In this document: positions 14,509-20,487 of the stretch, one piece after another
How positions within the stretch are numbered: position 1 is the stretch's first letter
Layout: each line of letters opens with the position of its first letter
Source of the DNA: a bacterium
Lineage (GTDB): Bacteria; Armatimonadota; Zipacnadia; Zipacnadales; Zipacnadaceae
Assembly: GCA_030607655.1 (NCBI GenBank)
Contig: JAUWJN010000003.1
Span: 1 to 24,717, forward strand
DNA: 24,717 bases
Direction: 5' to 3'
Program-made: the position numbers and the translations under genes
The notes under the pieces: generated by a model
The model's input: only the letters and a program-made list of their open reading frames with translations
What the model was told of the DNA's origin: nothing
Database searches by the model: none

Positions 14509-14882
14509 GGGCTGGCCTCCGTGTCCTCAGTCTGTATCTCGCTTCTTCGCACCCCCGGCTCAGGAGCCGGTTTGAGGCGTCGCGGGCCATGCTCCAACTG
14601 GTACCGCAGGCGCTCCACCTCCTGCTGAAGCTGGTCAATCTGGTCCAGCAGGTTTAGTATCACCTCTACCCCGGCCAGATTGACCCCTAAATCCTGGGTG
14701 AGGCGCTTAATCTGGCGGAGTCGTTCGATATCCTCATCAGAGTATAAGCGCACATTGGCCTCCGACCGCTCGGGCTCCAGCAGTCCCAGCCGCTCGTAGG
14801 TACGCAGCGTCTGGGGATGGCAGTCCACCAGCCGGGCGGCGACACTAATATAGTAAAGTGCTTCGTCTCTTCCGCGTCTCAT
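14505..14882 (-). CDS. hspR: MerR-family heat-shock repressor HspR
   Basis: A 125-residue MerR-family regulator. The winged-helix region YYISVAARLVDCHPQTLRTY, followed by ERLGLLEPERS, NVRLYSDEDIERLRQIKRLT and LGVNLAGVEVIL, is diagnostic for HspR, which represses dnaK operons by binding HAIR inverted repeats (CTTGAGT-N7-ACTCAAG) and uses DnaK as corepressor in streptomycetes. Residues about 70-95 form a short coiled coil for dimerisation, and the C-terminal tail is charged. AAGGAGG lies upstream, about 12 bases from the ATG. It follows dnaJ by 247 bp and overlaps the HEPN gene by 4 bp. I find no canonical HAIR site in front of dnaK, dnaJ or clpC. Confidence 0.93.
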   Translation of the reverse strand: MRRGRDEALYYISVAARLVDCHPQTLRTYERLGLLEPERSEANVRLYSDEDIERLRQIKRLTQDLGVNLAGVEVILNLLDQIDQLQQEVERLRYQLEHGPRRLKPAPEPGVRRSEIQTEDTEASP

Positions 14883-15129
14883 CGCTCATTACCCCTCCTT
14901 GTTTGTCTTTCCGTGCAGTTCTCAGTTCCCTGCATCCCTGATTCTGTACGGGCGGGCCGGCCTCCCGCCTTCGCTGCTAAAGCAGCTGCCTCCTCCGCCA
15001 TAATAGCCTATGGCTACGGCGGCCGAGTCGGCGGACAAGCGCGTCACTCGACGCGGCCCCTCCAAACAACGGTCGTGTCGTTCCCTGCCGTTCCTGTTCC
15101 CCGTTCCCAGTCCCCTGTTCCCGTGATCC
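14883..15129. other. dnaJ-hspR spacer with degenerate GTTCCC repeats
   Basis: No gene is seen in this 247-bp spacer. At about 15080-15123 a degenerate run of GTTCCC-type hexamers occurs (GTTCCTGTTCCCCGTTCCC and similar units). Around 14950-15000 a GC-rich stretch with GCCTCCCGCC and GCTGCTAAAGCAGC (a short palindrome) is present. It looks like filler of dispersed extragenic repeats rather than a regulatory region, although a secondary promoter for hspR cannot be excluded. Confidence 0.4.
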
Positions 15130-16245
15130 TTACAGTCCCGGCGGCAAGTCCTGGCGCGGGTCCTCGGTCCAGCTTTCCGCCAGTTGGGCGATAAGCTGGC
15201 GCTGCTCGCGGGTTAAGTGGCGGGGTGCCGTGATGTAAACCTCCACGTACTGGTCCCCTCGCCCACCTCCCCTGGGCCGGGGCGCTCCCTGGCCTTTTAG
15301 TCGGAAGCGTTGCCCACTTTTAGTCCCGGGCGGTATCTTGAGGTTAACCCGACCATTGGTGGTGGGAACACTGATTGAAGCGCCCTGGACGGCCTCTATG
15401 AAGGTTATGGGCATCTTGATGGTAACGTCATCCCCGTCACGCTCGAAAAAGTCATGCTCCTGGACTTGTAACTCCAATATGAGGTCGCCGTTCGGACTGC
15501 CCCGGAAGCCGCGGCCACCTTCGCCCGTCAGCCGCAGCTTACCGCCAGTCTGCACGCCGGGGTGAATCTTGACATCAATGTGGCGCGTACGAGTCACTTC
15601 GCCGCCGCCCCGACACTCTGTACAGCGCTCGGTTATTACCTCTCCTGAGCCCTGACACTGCGGGCAGGCGGCCCGCATGCCAAATATGCCGCCCTGGCTG
15701 CTAATGCCGGTCCCGCCGCAGGCGGGACAAGTCTTGGTCTGCCCACCCAGGCCATCACAAGCCGGGCAGCGGTCGGCAATGCTAATGGTCAGCGACTTGT
15801 TGGCCCCCTTGATGGCCTCAGCGAACGTAACCGGCAAGGCATGATGTATGTCCTGGCCCCGCTCAGGCCGCGGCGTTACCCGCGTACGGCGGCGGCCAGT
15901 CGCTACCCCCACATCGCCAAAGATATCGCCAAACATGTCAGCGAAGCTGCCCGCTCCGAAGTGTTCAAATACGAAGTTGCCAAAATCCCCCCCCGCCCAC
16001 TGGCCACTATCCTGGGCCTGCTGGAAGGCATGACCGAACTGGTCGTACTTGCGGCGCTTCTCCGGGTCGGAGAGCACCTCGTAGGCCTGGCTGAGTTCCT
16101 TGTAGTGCTGTTCGGCCTGCTTATCACCCGGGTTGACGTCGGGGTGATACTTGCGGGCTAGCTTCCGGTAGGCCTTCTTTATCTCTTTTGGCGAGGCACC
16201 CCGGTCAACACCGAGTACCTCGTAGAAATCTACGGTCGGGCTCAT
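15130..16245 (-). CDS. dnaJ: molecular chaperone DnaJ
   Basis: DnaJ (Hsp40) stimulates the DnaK ATPase and delivers unfolded clients. The 371-residue protein has a J domain at 1-70 with HPD at 34-36 (RKYHPDVNPGD). A short Gly/Phe region (FGNFVFEHFGAGSFADMFG) follows. The zinc-binding region has four CxxCxGxG-type repeats: CPACDGLGG, CPACGGTGI, CPQCQGSGE and CTECRGGGE. The two beta-barrel substrate-binding domains then run to the C-terminus. It is thus a full type I DnaJ rather than CbpA. ATG at 16245 has AAGG about 9 bases upstream. It follows dnaK after an unusual 306-bp spacer and precedes hspR. Confidence 0.96.
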   Translation of the reverse strand: MSPTVDFYEVLGVDRGASPKEIKKAYRKLARKYHPDVNPGDKQAEQHYKELSQAYEVLSDPEKRRKYDQFGHAFQQAQDSGQWAGGDFGNFVFEHFGAGSFADMFGDIFGDVGVATGRRRTRVTPRPERGQDIHHALPVTFAEAIKGANKSLTISIADRCPACDGLGGQTKTCPACGGTGISSQGGIFGMRAACPQCQGSGEVITERCTECRGGGEVTRTRHIDVKIHPGVQTGGKLRLTGEGGRGFRGSPNGDLILELQVQEHDFFERDGDDVTIKMPITFIEAVQGASISVPTTNGRVNLKIPPGTKSGQRFRLKGQGAPRPRGGGRGDQYVEVYITAPRHLTREQRQLIAQLAESWTEDPRQDLPPGL

Positions 16246-16332
16246 CGCTTATACCTTATCTCCCGCGGAGGCGAGGTTCTGCAACCTCTATTGCTCATCG
16301 CTCGCGCAGACGAGGTCCCCCAATCTCTCTGA

Positions 16333-16370
16333 TTCCCCTCTCCTGCAAGGAGAGGGGCTAGGGGTGAGGC
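16333..16370. repeat. dispersed palindromic repeat, copy E
   Basis: A perfect 9-bp inverted repeat CCCCTCTCC-TGCAA-GGAGAGGGG (16335-16357), followed by CTAGGGGTGAGGC. The 38 bp at 16333-16370 are identical to 19012-19049 in the repeat cluster upstream of miaB, 2.7 kb away. Dispersed identical palindromes in spacers are typical of REP-like or MITE-derived elements. Confidence 0.85.
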
Positions 16371-16397
16371 GATATAATCTACTACCCGGCAACGGCG

Positions 16398-16423
16398 GGC
16401 GGAAGTTGCCAGCAACTTTCGCC
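16398..16423. repeat. 12-bp stem hairpin with CCCCTACGG tail
   Basis: GGCGGAAGTTGC (16398-16409) pairs with GCAACTTTCGCC (16412-16423) with one G-U wobble and almost no loop. It is followed by CCTACGG, as is the palindrome at 6045-6060. Confidence 0.6.
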
Positions 16424-16551
16424 CCTACGGACGGCAATGCCAATGGCAGCGTGGGCCGACCACCTCCTAGGAGCTAGTTGCCGTCGTTACTGCCGTTAGT
16501 CGTTCCTACCATTGCTGTTGTTGCTGCCGTTGCTGCCGTTGCTGTCGTTGC

Positions 16552-18450
16552 TTACTGGTCCTCCGCTTCGAACTCGGCGTCAATGACGTCTTCGTCGGTT
16601 GCGGCGGACTCGTCGGCCGGGCCGCCCGTAGTGCCCTCGGCTTCAAATTCCGCGTCAACGACGTCTTCGGCGGCAGCAGCGGCCTCGGCGCCGGTCTGCT
16701 GGTAGATGCGCTGAGAGACGGCAGCGAACTCCTGATTGACTTCGTCTATGGCGGCGCGGATGGCCGCTGCGTCGTCTCCCTTGGCCACCTCGCGCAGATT
16801 CTCAATCTTCTCCCGTATCGAAGAAGCTTCACTTTCCGGAACCTTCTCACCCAGCTCATTGAGAGTCTTTTCCAGTTGATAGGCGAGTTGGTCGCCCTGA
16901 TTGCGAGCTTCAGCCAGCTCCCGGAACTTTTCGTCTTCCTCCGTGTGCTGCCCGGCCTCGTCAACCATGCGTTCCACATCGTCATCGGACAACTGACCGG
17001 AGCCGGTGATGGTAATATCCTGCTGTTTGCCCGTGGCCTTATCCTGAGCTGAGACATGCAGGATGCCATTGGCATCGATGTCAAAGGCGACCTCAATCTG
17101 CGGTATGCCGCGTGGTGCCGGCGGAATACCGGCGAGGTGGAAGCGGCCCAGAGACTTGTTCTGACTGGCGCGGGACCGCTCGCCCTGCAACACGTTGATC
17201 TCCACGGTTGGCTGCATATCACTGGCTGTAGAGTATATGCGCGATTCCTGGGTGGGGATATTGGTGTTACGCGGTATGACTACATCGCAAATATCCCCCA
17301 GCGTCTCCACCCCCAGGCTCAAGGGCGTGACGTCCATCAGCACTATATCCTGGGTCTCGCCCTTGATCGCCGCCGCTTGAATGGCTGCGCCACAGGCCAC
17401 TACTTCGTCAGGATTGATGTCCTTGCGCGGTTCGACGCCGGTCAGCTCTTTGACCAGTTCCTGGACGGCTGGCATGCGCGTGGAGCCGCCGACCAGAATA
17501 ACCTCGTCCAGCTCGCCTTTGGCAACCCCGGCTTCTTTCATGGCGTCCTTGACCGCTACTTCGGTCTTGGCGATTAGGTCGTCAATAAGCTCTTCGAGCT
17601 TGGCCCGCGTGATGATCATCTCCAGGTGCTTGGGACCCTCGCCCTCCACCGAAGTGATAAAGGGCAGGCTTATGTTGCTCTGCAACGTAGTTGACAGCTC
17701 ACACTTGGCCTTCTCGGCGGCTTCCTTGAGGCGCTGGAGGGCCTGGGGGTCCTTGCGCAAGTCAATGCCCGTGTCTTTCTTGAACTCTTCAGCGATGTAG
17801 TCAATCAGCCGCTGGTCAAAGTCATCGCCACCCAGACGGGTATCGCCCGAGGTACTCAGCACGTGATAGGCATCGCGCTCTTCGCCCTCAGTGCCAATTT
17901 CTACATCCAGGACCGACACGTCAAAGGTGCCGCCGCCCAGGTCGTAGACCAGGATGGTGCCTTCCTTCTTTTCCTGGGCCCGGCCATACGCCAGAGCCGC
18001 CGCTGTCGGCTCATTGATGATGCGCAGCACGTTAAGGCCGGCAATTTCGCCTGCCTGCTTGGTAGCAGTGCGCTGGTTGTCATCAAAGTAGGCGGGCACC
18101 GTGACGACGGCTTCGGTGACGTCCTCACCCAGGTACGCCTCAGCATCTCGCTTCATCTTCTGGAGAACCATCGCTGAGATCTGCTCAGGGGTATAGTCTT
18201 TGCCGTCAATAGTGTGGGTATTGCGCGTACCCATCTCCCGCTTGATAGAAGCCACAGTACGCTCCGGGTTAAGTACCATCTGCCGCTTGGCGGGCTGACC
18301 TACCAGGCGCTCGCCAGTGTTGGATATCGCCACCACTGATGGCGTAACCCGGCCGCCCTCGGGATTTATAATCACTTTGGGCTCCCCGGCCTCCATCACT
18401 GCCACACACGAATTGGTTGTTCCCAGGTCAATTCCTATTGCCTTTGCCAC
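16552..18450 (-). CDS. dnaK: molecular chaperone DnaK (Hsp70)
   Basis: DnaK is the ATP-dependent Hsp70 chaperone working with DnaJ and, usually, GrpE. The 632-residue protein begins AKAIGIDLGTTNSCVAVMEAG, has the adenosine motif VYDLGGGTFDVSVLD and the phosphate motif VILVGGSTRMP in the N-terminal ATPase domain (1-385). It then has the beta-sandwich substrate domain (MQPTVEINVLQGER, GRFHLAGIPPAPRG) and the helical lid. The C-terminal tail carries two copies of the acidic 'EDVVDAEFEAE / EDVIDAEFEAE' motif, where most DnaKs have one. The start is GTG at 18450 with AAGGTGG about 11 bases upstream. It is the first gene of the heat-shock locus, with a consensus promoter and a leader hairpin upstream. 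Confidence 0.97.
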   Translation of the reverse strand: MAKAIGIDLGTTNSCVAVMEAGEPKVIINPEGGRVTPSVVAISNTGERLVGQPAKRQMVLNPERTVASIKREMGTRNTHTIDGKDYTPEQISAMVLQKMKRDAEAYLGEDVTEAVVTVPAYFDDNQRTATKQAGEIAGLNVLRIINEPTAAALAYGRAQEKKEGTILVYDLGGGTFDVSVLDVEIGTEGEERDAYHVLSTSGDTRLGGDDFDQRLIDYIAEEFKKDTGIDLRKDPQALQRLKEAAEKAKCELSTTLQSNISLPFITSVEGEGPKHLEMIITRAKLEELIDDLIAKTEVAVKDAMKEAGVAKGELDEVILVGGSTRMPAVQELVKELTGVEPRKDINPDEVVACGAAIQAAAIKGETQDIVLMDVTPLSLGVETLGDICDVVIPRNTNIPTQESRIYSTASDMQPTVEINVLQGERSRASQNKSLGRFHLAGIPPAPRGIPQIEVAFDIDANGILHVSAQDKATGKQQDITITGSGQLSDDDVERMVDEAGQHTEEDEKFRELAEARNQGDQLAYQLEKTLNELGEKVPESEASSIREKIENLREVAKGDDAAAIRAAIDEVNQEFAAVSQRIYQQTGAEAAAAAEDVVDAEFEAEGTTGGPADESAATDEDVIDAEFEAEDQ

Positions 18451-18489
18451 TGTAAATTCACCACCTTGTTAGTTTATGTGCGAAAATCT

Positions 18490-18516
18490 GGTCCGCAGTC
18501 ACCTAACTTGCGGACC
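18490..18516 (-). promoter_or_regulatory. leader hairpin / possible operator in dnaK 5' UTR
   Basis: GGTCCGCA (18490-18497) and TGCGGACC (18509-18516) form a perfect 8-bp inverted repeat with an 11-base loop. It lies about 12-40 bases after the predicted transcription start and 40 bases before the GTG. It is not a HAIR or CIRCE element. It could be an operator for a dimeric repressor or an RNA structure that stabilises or thermally controls the message. Confidence 0.55.
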
Positions 18517-18535
18517 TATTGCTTGCGTGCCAATC

Positions 18536-18564
18536 ATTATATCACTTTAGTGTATTATTGTCAA
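18536..18564 (-). promoter_or_regulatory. consensus sigma-70 promoter of dnaK
   Basis: On the minus strand TTGACA (18564-18559), a 17-bp spacer and TATAAT (18541-18536) match the vegetative consensus exactly. The predicted start is near 18529, giving a leader of about 79 bases. A short inverted repeat TCAA-N5-TTGA (18561-18573) overlaps the -35 box and a CACT-AA-AGTG palindrome lies in the spacer. So strong a promoter implies that a repressor, most likely HspR, keeps it in check. Confidence 0.85.
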
Positions 18565-18620
18565 TATCCTTGATAGCTTTAATGTAAATTCACTTAATTA
18601 GACGGCATAGATGGGCTGTT

Positions 18621-18681
18621 GGTTCACTGGATAGAACAGTGGACAGTGGACAGGAAACGGCAGCCTCACCCCCGGCCCCTC
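18621..18681. repeat. 61-bp direct repeat, copy 1
   Basis: The 61 bases starting GGTTCACTGGATAGAACAGT are identical to 18775-18835, 154 bp away. The unit contains a short tandem ACAGTGG. It sits in the gene-free 18594-19149 region, upstream of dnaK (-) and miaB (+). Confidence 0.9.
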
Positions 18682-18774
18682 CTCACGGCAGAGGCGGGAG
18701 GCAGGAAGCGAGAGCAACGGCACACAACGTCTCCCGGGGTCTTGTCGTTCCTCATAGCTTTCCGTAGTGGGCCG

Positions 18775-18835
18775 GGTTCACTGGATAGAACAGTGGACAG
18801 TGGACAGGAAACGGCAGCCTCACCCCCGGCCCCTC
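18775..18835. repeat. 61-bp direct repeat, copy 2
   Basis: Exact second copy of 18621-18681. Its end runs into the first palindrome of the 61-bp-period array (18830-18852), so the two repeat types are joined here. Confidence 0.9.
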
Positions 18836-19049
18836 TCCTTGCAGGAGAGGGGAGAACCGAAAACAGCCTAACTTCAGGGCCCCCGCCAATTCCCCTCTCC
18901 GTCCCGGATAGAGGAGAACCGAAAACGGCCTAACCTCGCCTCCCTACCAATTCCCCTCTCCTGCAAGGAGAGGAGCTCATGGCATAGCGAAGTATAGCTA
19001 TCCTGCACCTCTTCCCCTCTCCTGCAAGGAGAGGGGCTAGGGGTGAGGC
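18830..19049. repeat. palindromic repeat array with 61-62 bp period
   Basis: Four palindromes of the CCCCTCTCC-N5-GGAGAGGGG type start at 18830, 18892, 18953 and 19014. The first and last are perfect; the second is degenerate in its right arm and the third has one change. Between palindromes one and two and after two, GGAGAACCGAAAAC(A/G)GCCTAAC recurs (18851-18872 and 18913-18934). The last unit continues with CTAGGGGTGAGGC, as in the copy at 16333-16370. This is a tandem-duplicated REP-like cluster. No protein gene is credible in 18594-19149. Confidence 0.85.
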
Positions 19050-19107
19050 AATGAATATATTACACCTCGCCCTTGAGCTCATTACTCTGGCTCATAGCTA
19101 CGTCCAG

Positions 19108-19136
19108 TTGTTCGCACCGCGGCTTGGTGATATACT
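19108..19136 (+). promoter_or_regulatory. possible promoter giving a near-leaderless miaB transcript
   Basis: TTGTTC (19108-19113), 17 bp, TATACT (19131-19136). The -10 box is good and the -35 box is moderate. Only 13 bases separate the -10 box from the miaB ATG at 19150, so the transcript would start about 7 bases before it, and indeed no Shine-Dalgarno sequence is present. Confidence 0.4.
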
Positions 19137-19149
19137 AACTTATCCCAAG

Positions 19150-20478
19150 ATGGCAAACCGGTACTATCTGGATACTATGGGCTGTCAGATGAATGAGCGG
19201 GACTCCGAAACCCTGGCCGGAATCCTGGAACAATTAGGCTATCAGCCTACCGCCGCTGCGGCGGATGCCGATGTTGTGGTGTTCAATACCTGCACGGTGC
19301 GGGCTAAACCCCATCATAAGCTGTTCTCCAAGTTGGGCGAACTGCGGCGGATAAAGCAGCGTCAGCCGAACAAAATCATTGTCGTCTGCGGCTGTGTGGC
19401 CCAGATTGCTGCGGAGGAGATTCGCCGGCGCGCGCCTTACGTGGACATCATTATCGGCCCCCGCAACTACTCCCGGTTCGCGGCGGCGCTGGCCCAGCGC
19501 CGGCAGCTAGGTAGTAGCGGAGAACCGATAGTAGTGACCGATGACCGCGAAACAATTCCCGAGGGGCTACCGGTTTGCCGCTACACCGAGATTTCCGCGT
19601 TTGTCAACGTTACCTACGGCTGTAACAACTTCTGCGCCTACTGCATCGTGCCCTATACCCGGGGGCGTGAGCAAAGTCGTCAGATGACTGATATCGTCGG
19701 GGAAGTACAAAGCCTAGTGGCGGCCGGATACAAGGAGGTAACGCTGCTAGGCCAAAATGTCAATAGCTACGGCCACGACCTGGCGGAACGCGTTGATTTC
19801 GCCGACCTACTGGCCGAGGTGGATCAGATACCCAGTCTAGCGCGGATACGGTTTACCACTTCTCATCCCAAGGATTTGTCCGTCAAATTATTAGCCGCGA
19901 TGCGCGATCTGCCTTCAGTTTGTGAGCACTTGCACCTGCCGATCCAGGCCGGCGATGACGAAGTGCTGACTCGCATGGGCCGTGGCTATACTTATGCTCA
20001 TTACCGGGGGCTGGTTGACGCCGCCCGCCAGCGCATACCCGACATCGCCATCTCCACCGATGTTATGGTGGGCTTTCCCGGGGAGACCGATGAGCAGTTC
20101 CGCAATACGGTGCGGGCGTTTGAAGAGATTCGCTTCAGCCAGGCATTTATGTTCAAGTACAGCGACCGGCCGGGAACCAGAGCCGCCCAGATGCCGGATA
20201 AGGTGCCCGAAGCAGTCAAGCAGCGACGGCTGGAGCAAGTGGTGGCGCTGCAAAATGACATAGCACGGGAGATCAACCGGCAGCAGGTCGGCAAGGTATT
20301 CGAGGTACTGGTGGAGAGGGCTGACCCAAAGTCGCCCGGCAAGATGCGGGGGCGGACGCGGACCAATAAGCTGATGATATTCCCCGGCGGGGAGGACCTG
20401 ATCGGCCAACTGGTCCCGGTGCAAGCTGAGGCAGCCTATCTATGGGGCTTTCTGGGCAAGTTACCCAGCGAAAGTTGA
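19150..20478 (+). CDS. miaB: tRNA-2-methylthio-N6-dimethylallyladenosine synthase MiaB
   Basis: MiaB is a radical-SAM methylthiotransferase that adds a methylthio group to i6A37 of tRNAs reading UNN codons, using two [4Fe-4S] clusters. From the ATG at 19150 the protein has 442 residues. The N-terminal UPF0004 domain begins ANRYYLDTMGCQMNERDSE, with further cluster cysteines in FNTCTVR and VVCGCVAQ. The radical-SAM motif is C-x3-C-x2-C (Cys158, Cys162, Cys165; GCNNFCAYCIVPYTRGRE). The C-terminal TRAM domain includes VLVERADPKSPGKMRGRT. The frame extends upstream to 19051, but that extension has no family similarity and its ATG is joined to a palindromic repeat. The sequence CQMNERDSE favours MiaB over MtaB or RimO. 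It converges on the 20488 gene with a 9-bp gap. Confidence 0.94.
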   Translation: MANRYYLDTMGCQMNERDSETLAGILEQLGYQPTAAAADADVVVFNTCTVRAKPHHKLFSKLGELRRIKQRQPNKIIVVCGCVAQIAAEEIRRRAPYVDIIIGPRNYSRFAAALAQRRQLGSSGEPIVVTDDRETIPEGLPVCRYTEISAFVNVTYGCNNFCAYCIVPYTRGREQSRQMTDIVGEVQSLVAAGYKEVTLLGQNVNSYGHDLAERVDFADLLAEVDQIPSLARIRFTTSHPKDLSVKLLAAMRDLPSVCEHLHLPIQAGDDEVLTRMGRGYTYAHYRGLVDAARQRIPDIAISTDVMVGFPGETDEQFRNTVRAFEEIRFSQAFMFKYSDRPGTRAAQMPDKVPEAVKQRRLEQVVALQNDIAREINRQQVGKVFEVLVERADPKSPGKMRGRTRTNKLMIFPGGEDLIGQLVPVQAEAAYLWGFLGKLPSES

Positions 20479-20487
20479 CGCGAATGT

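Larger units (their letters stand above)
16246..16551. other. dnaK-dnaJ spacer made of extragenic repeats; no grpE
   Basis: This 306-bp gap contains no gene. It holds a GAGGTT-CTGC-AACCTC hairpin (16273-16288), the palindromic repeat at 16333-16370, a second hairpin at 16398-16423 and a run of (GTTGCTGCC)-like 9-mers (about 16512-16550) next to the dnaK stop codon. In actinobacterial-type HspR operons grpE normally lies between dnaK and dnaJ, so this spacer may mark where it was lost or was never present. Confidence 0.6.

Noticed and set aside
18561..18593. HAIR operator (HspR site) upstream of dnaK
   Set aside because: CTTGATA occurs near 18569-18575 but no matching ACTCAAG half lies at the right spacing.
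18619..18933. 104-codon plus-strand frame in the repeat cluster
   Set aside because: It is built from the 61-bp direct repeat and the palindromes; the encoded sequence is repeat-derived.
18830..19049. CRISPR array suggested by the regular 61-62 bp spacing of similar palindromes
   Set aside because: The inter-repeat segments are partly homologous to each other (GGAGAACCGAAAAC...), repeats vary, only four units exist, and no cas gene is near. It is a tandem palindromic repeat.
19051..19149. Upstream extension of miaB to an ATG at 19051
   Set aside because: The extra 33 residues start next to a palindromic repeat, lack family similarity, and a -10 box lies inside them; ATG at 19150 fits the MiaB N-terminus.
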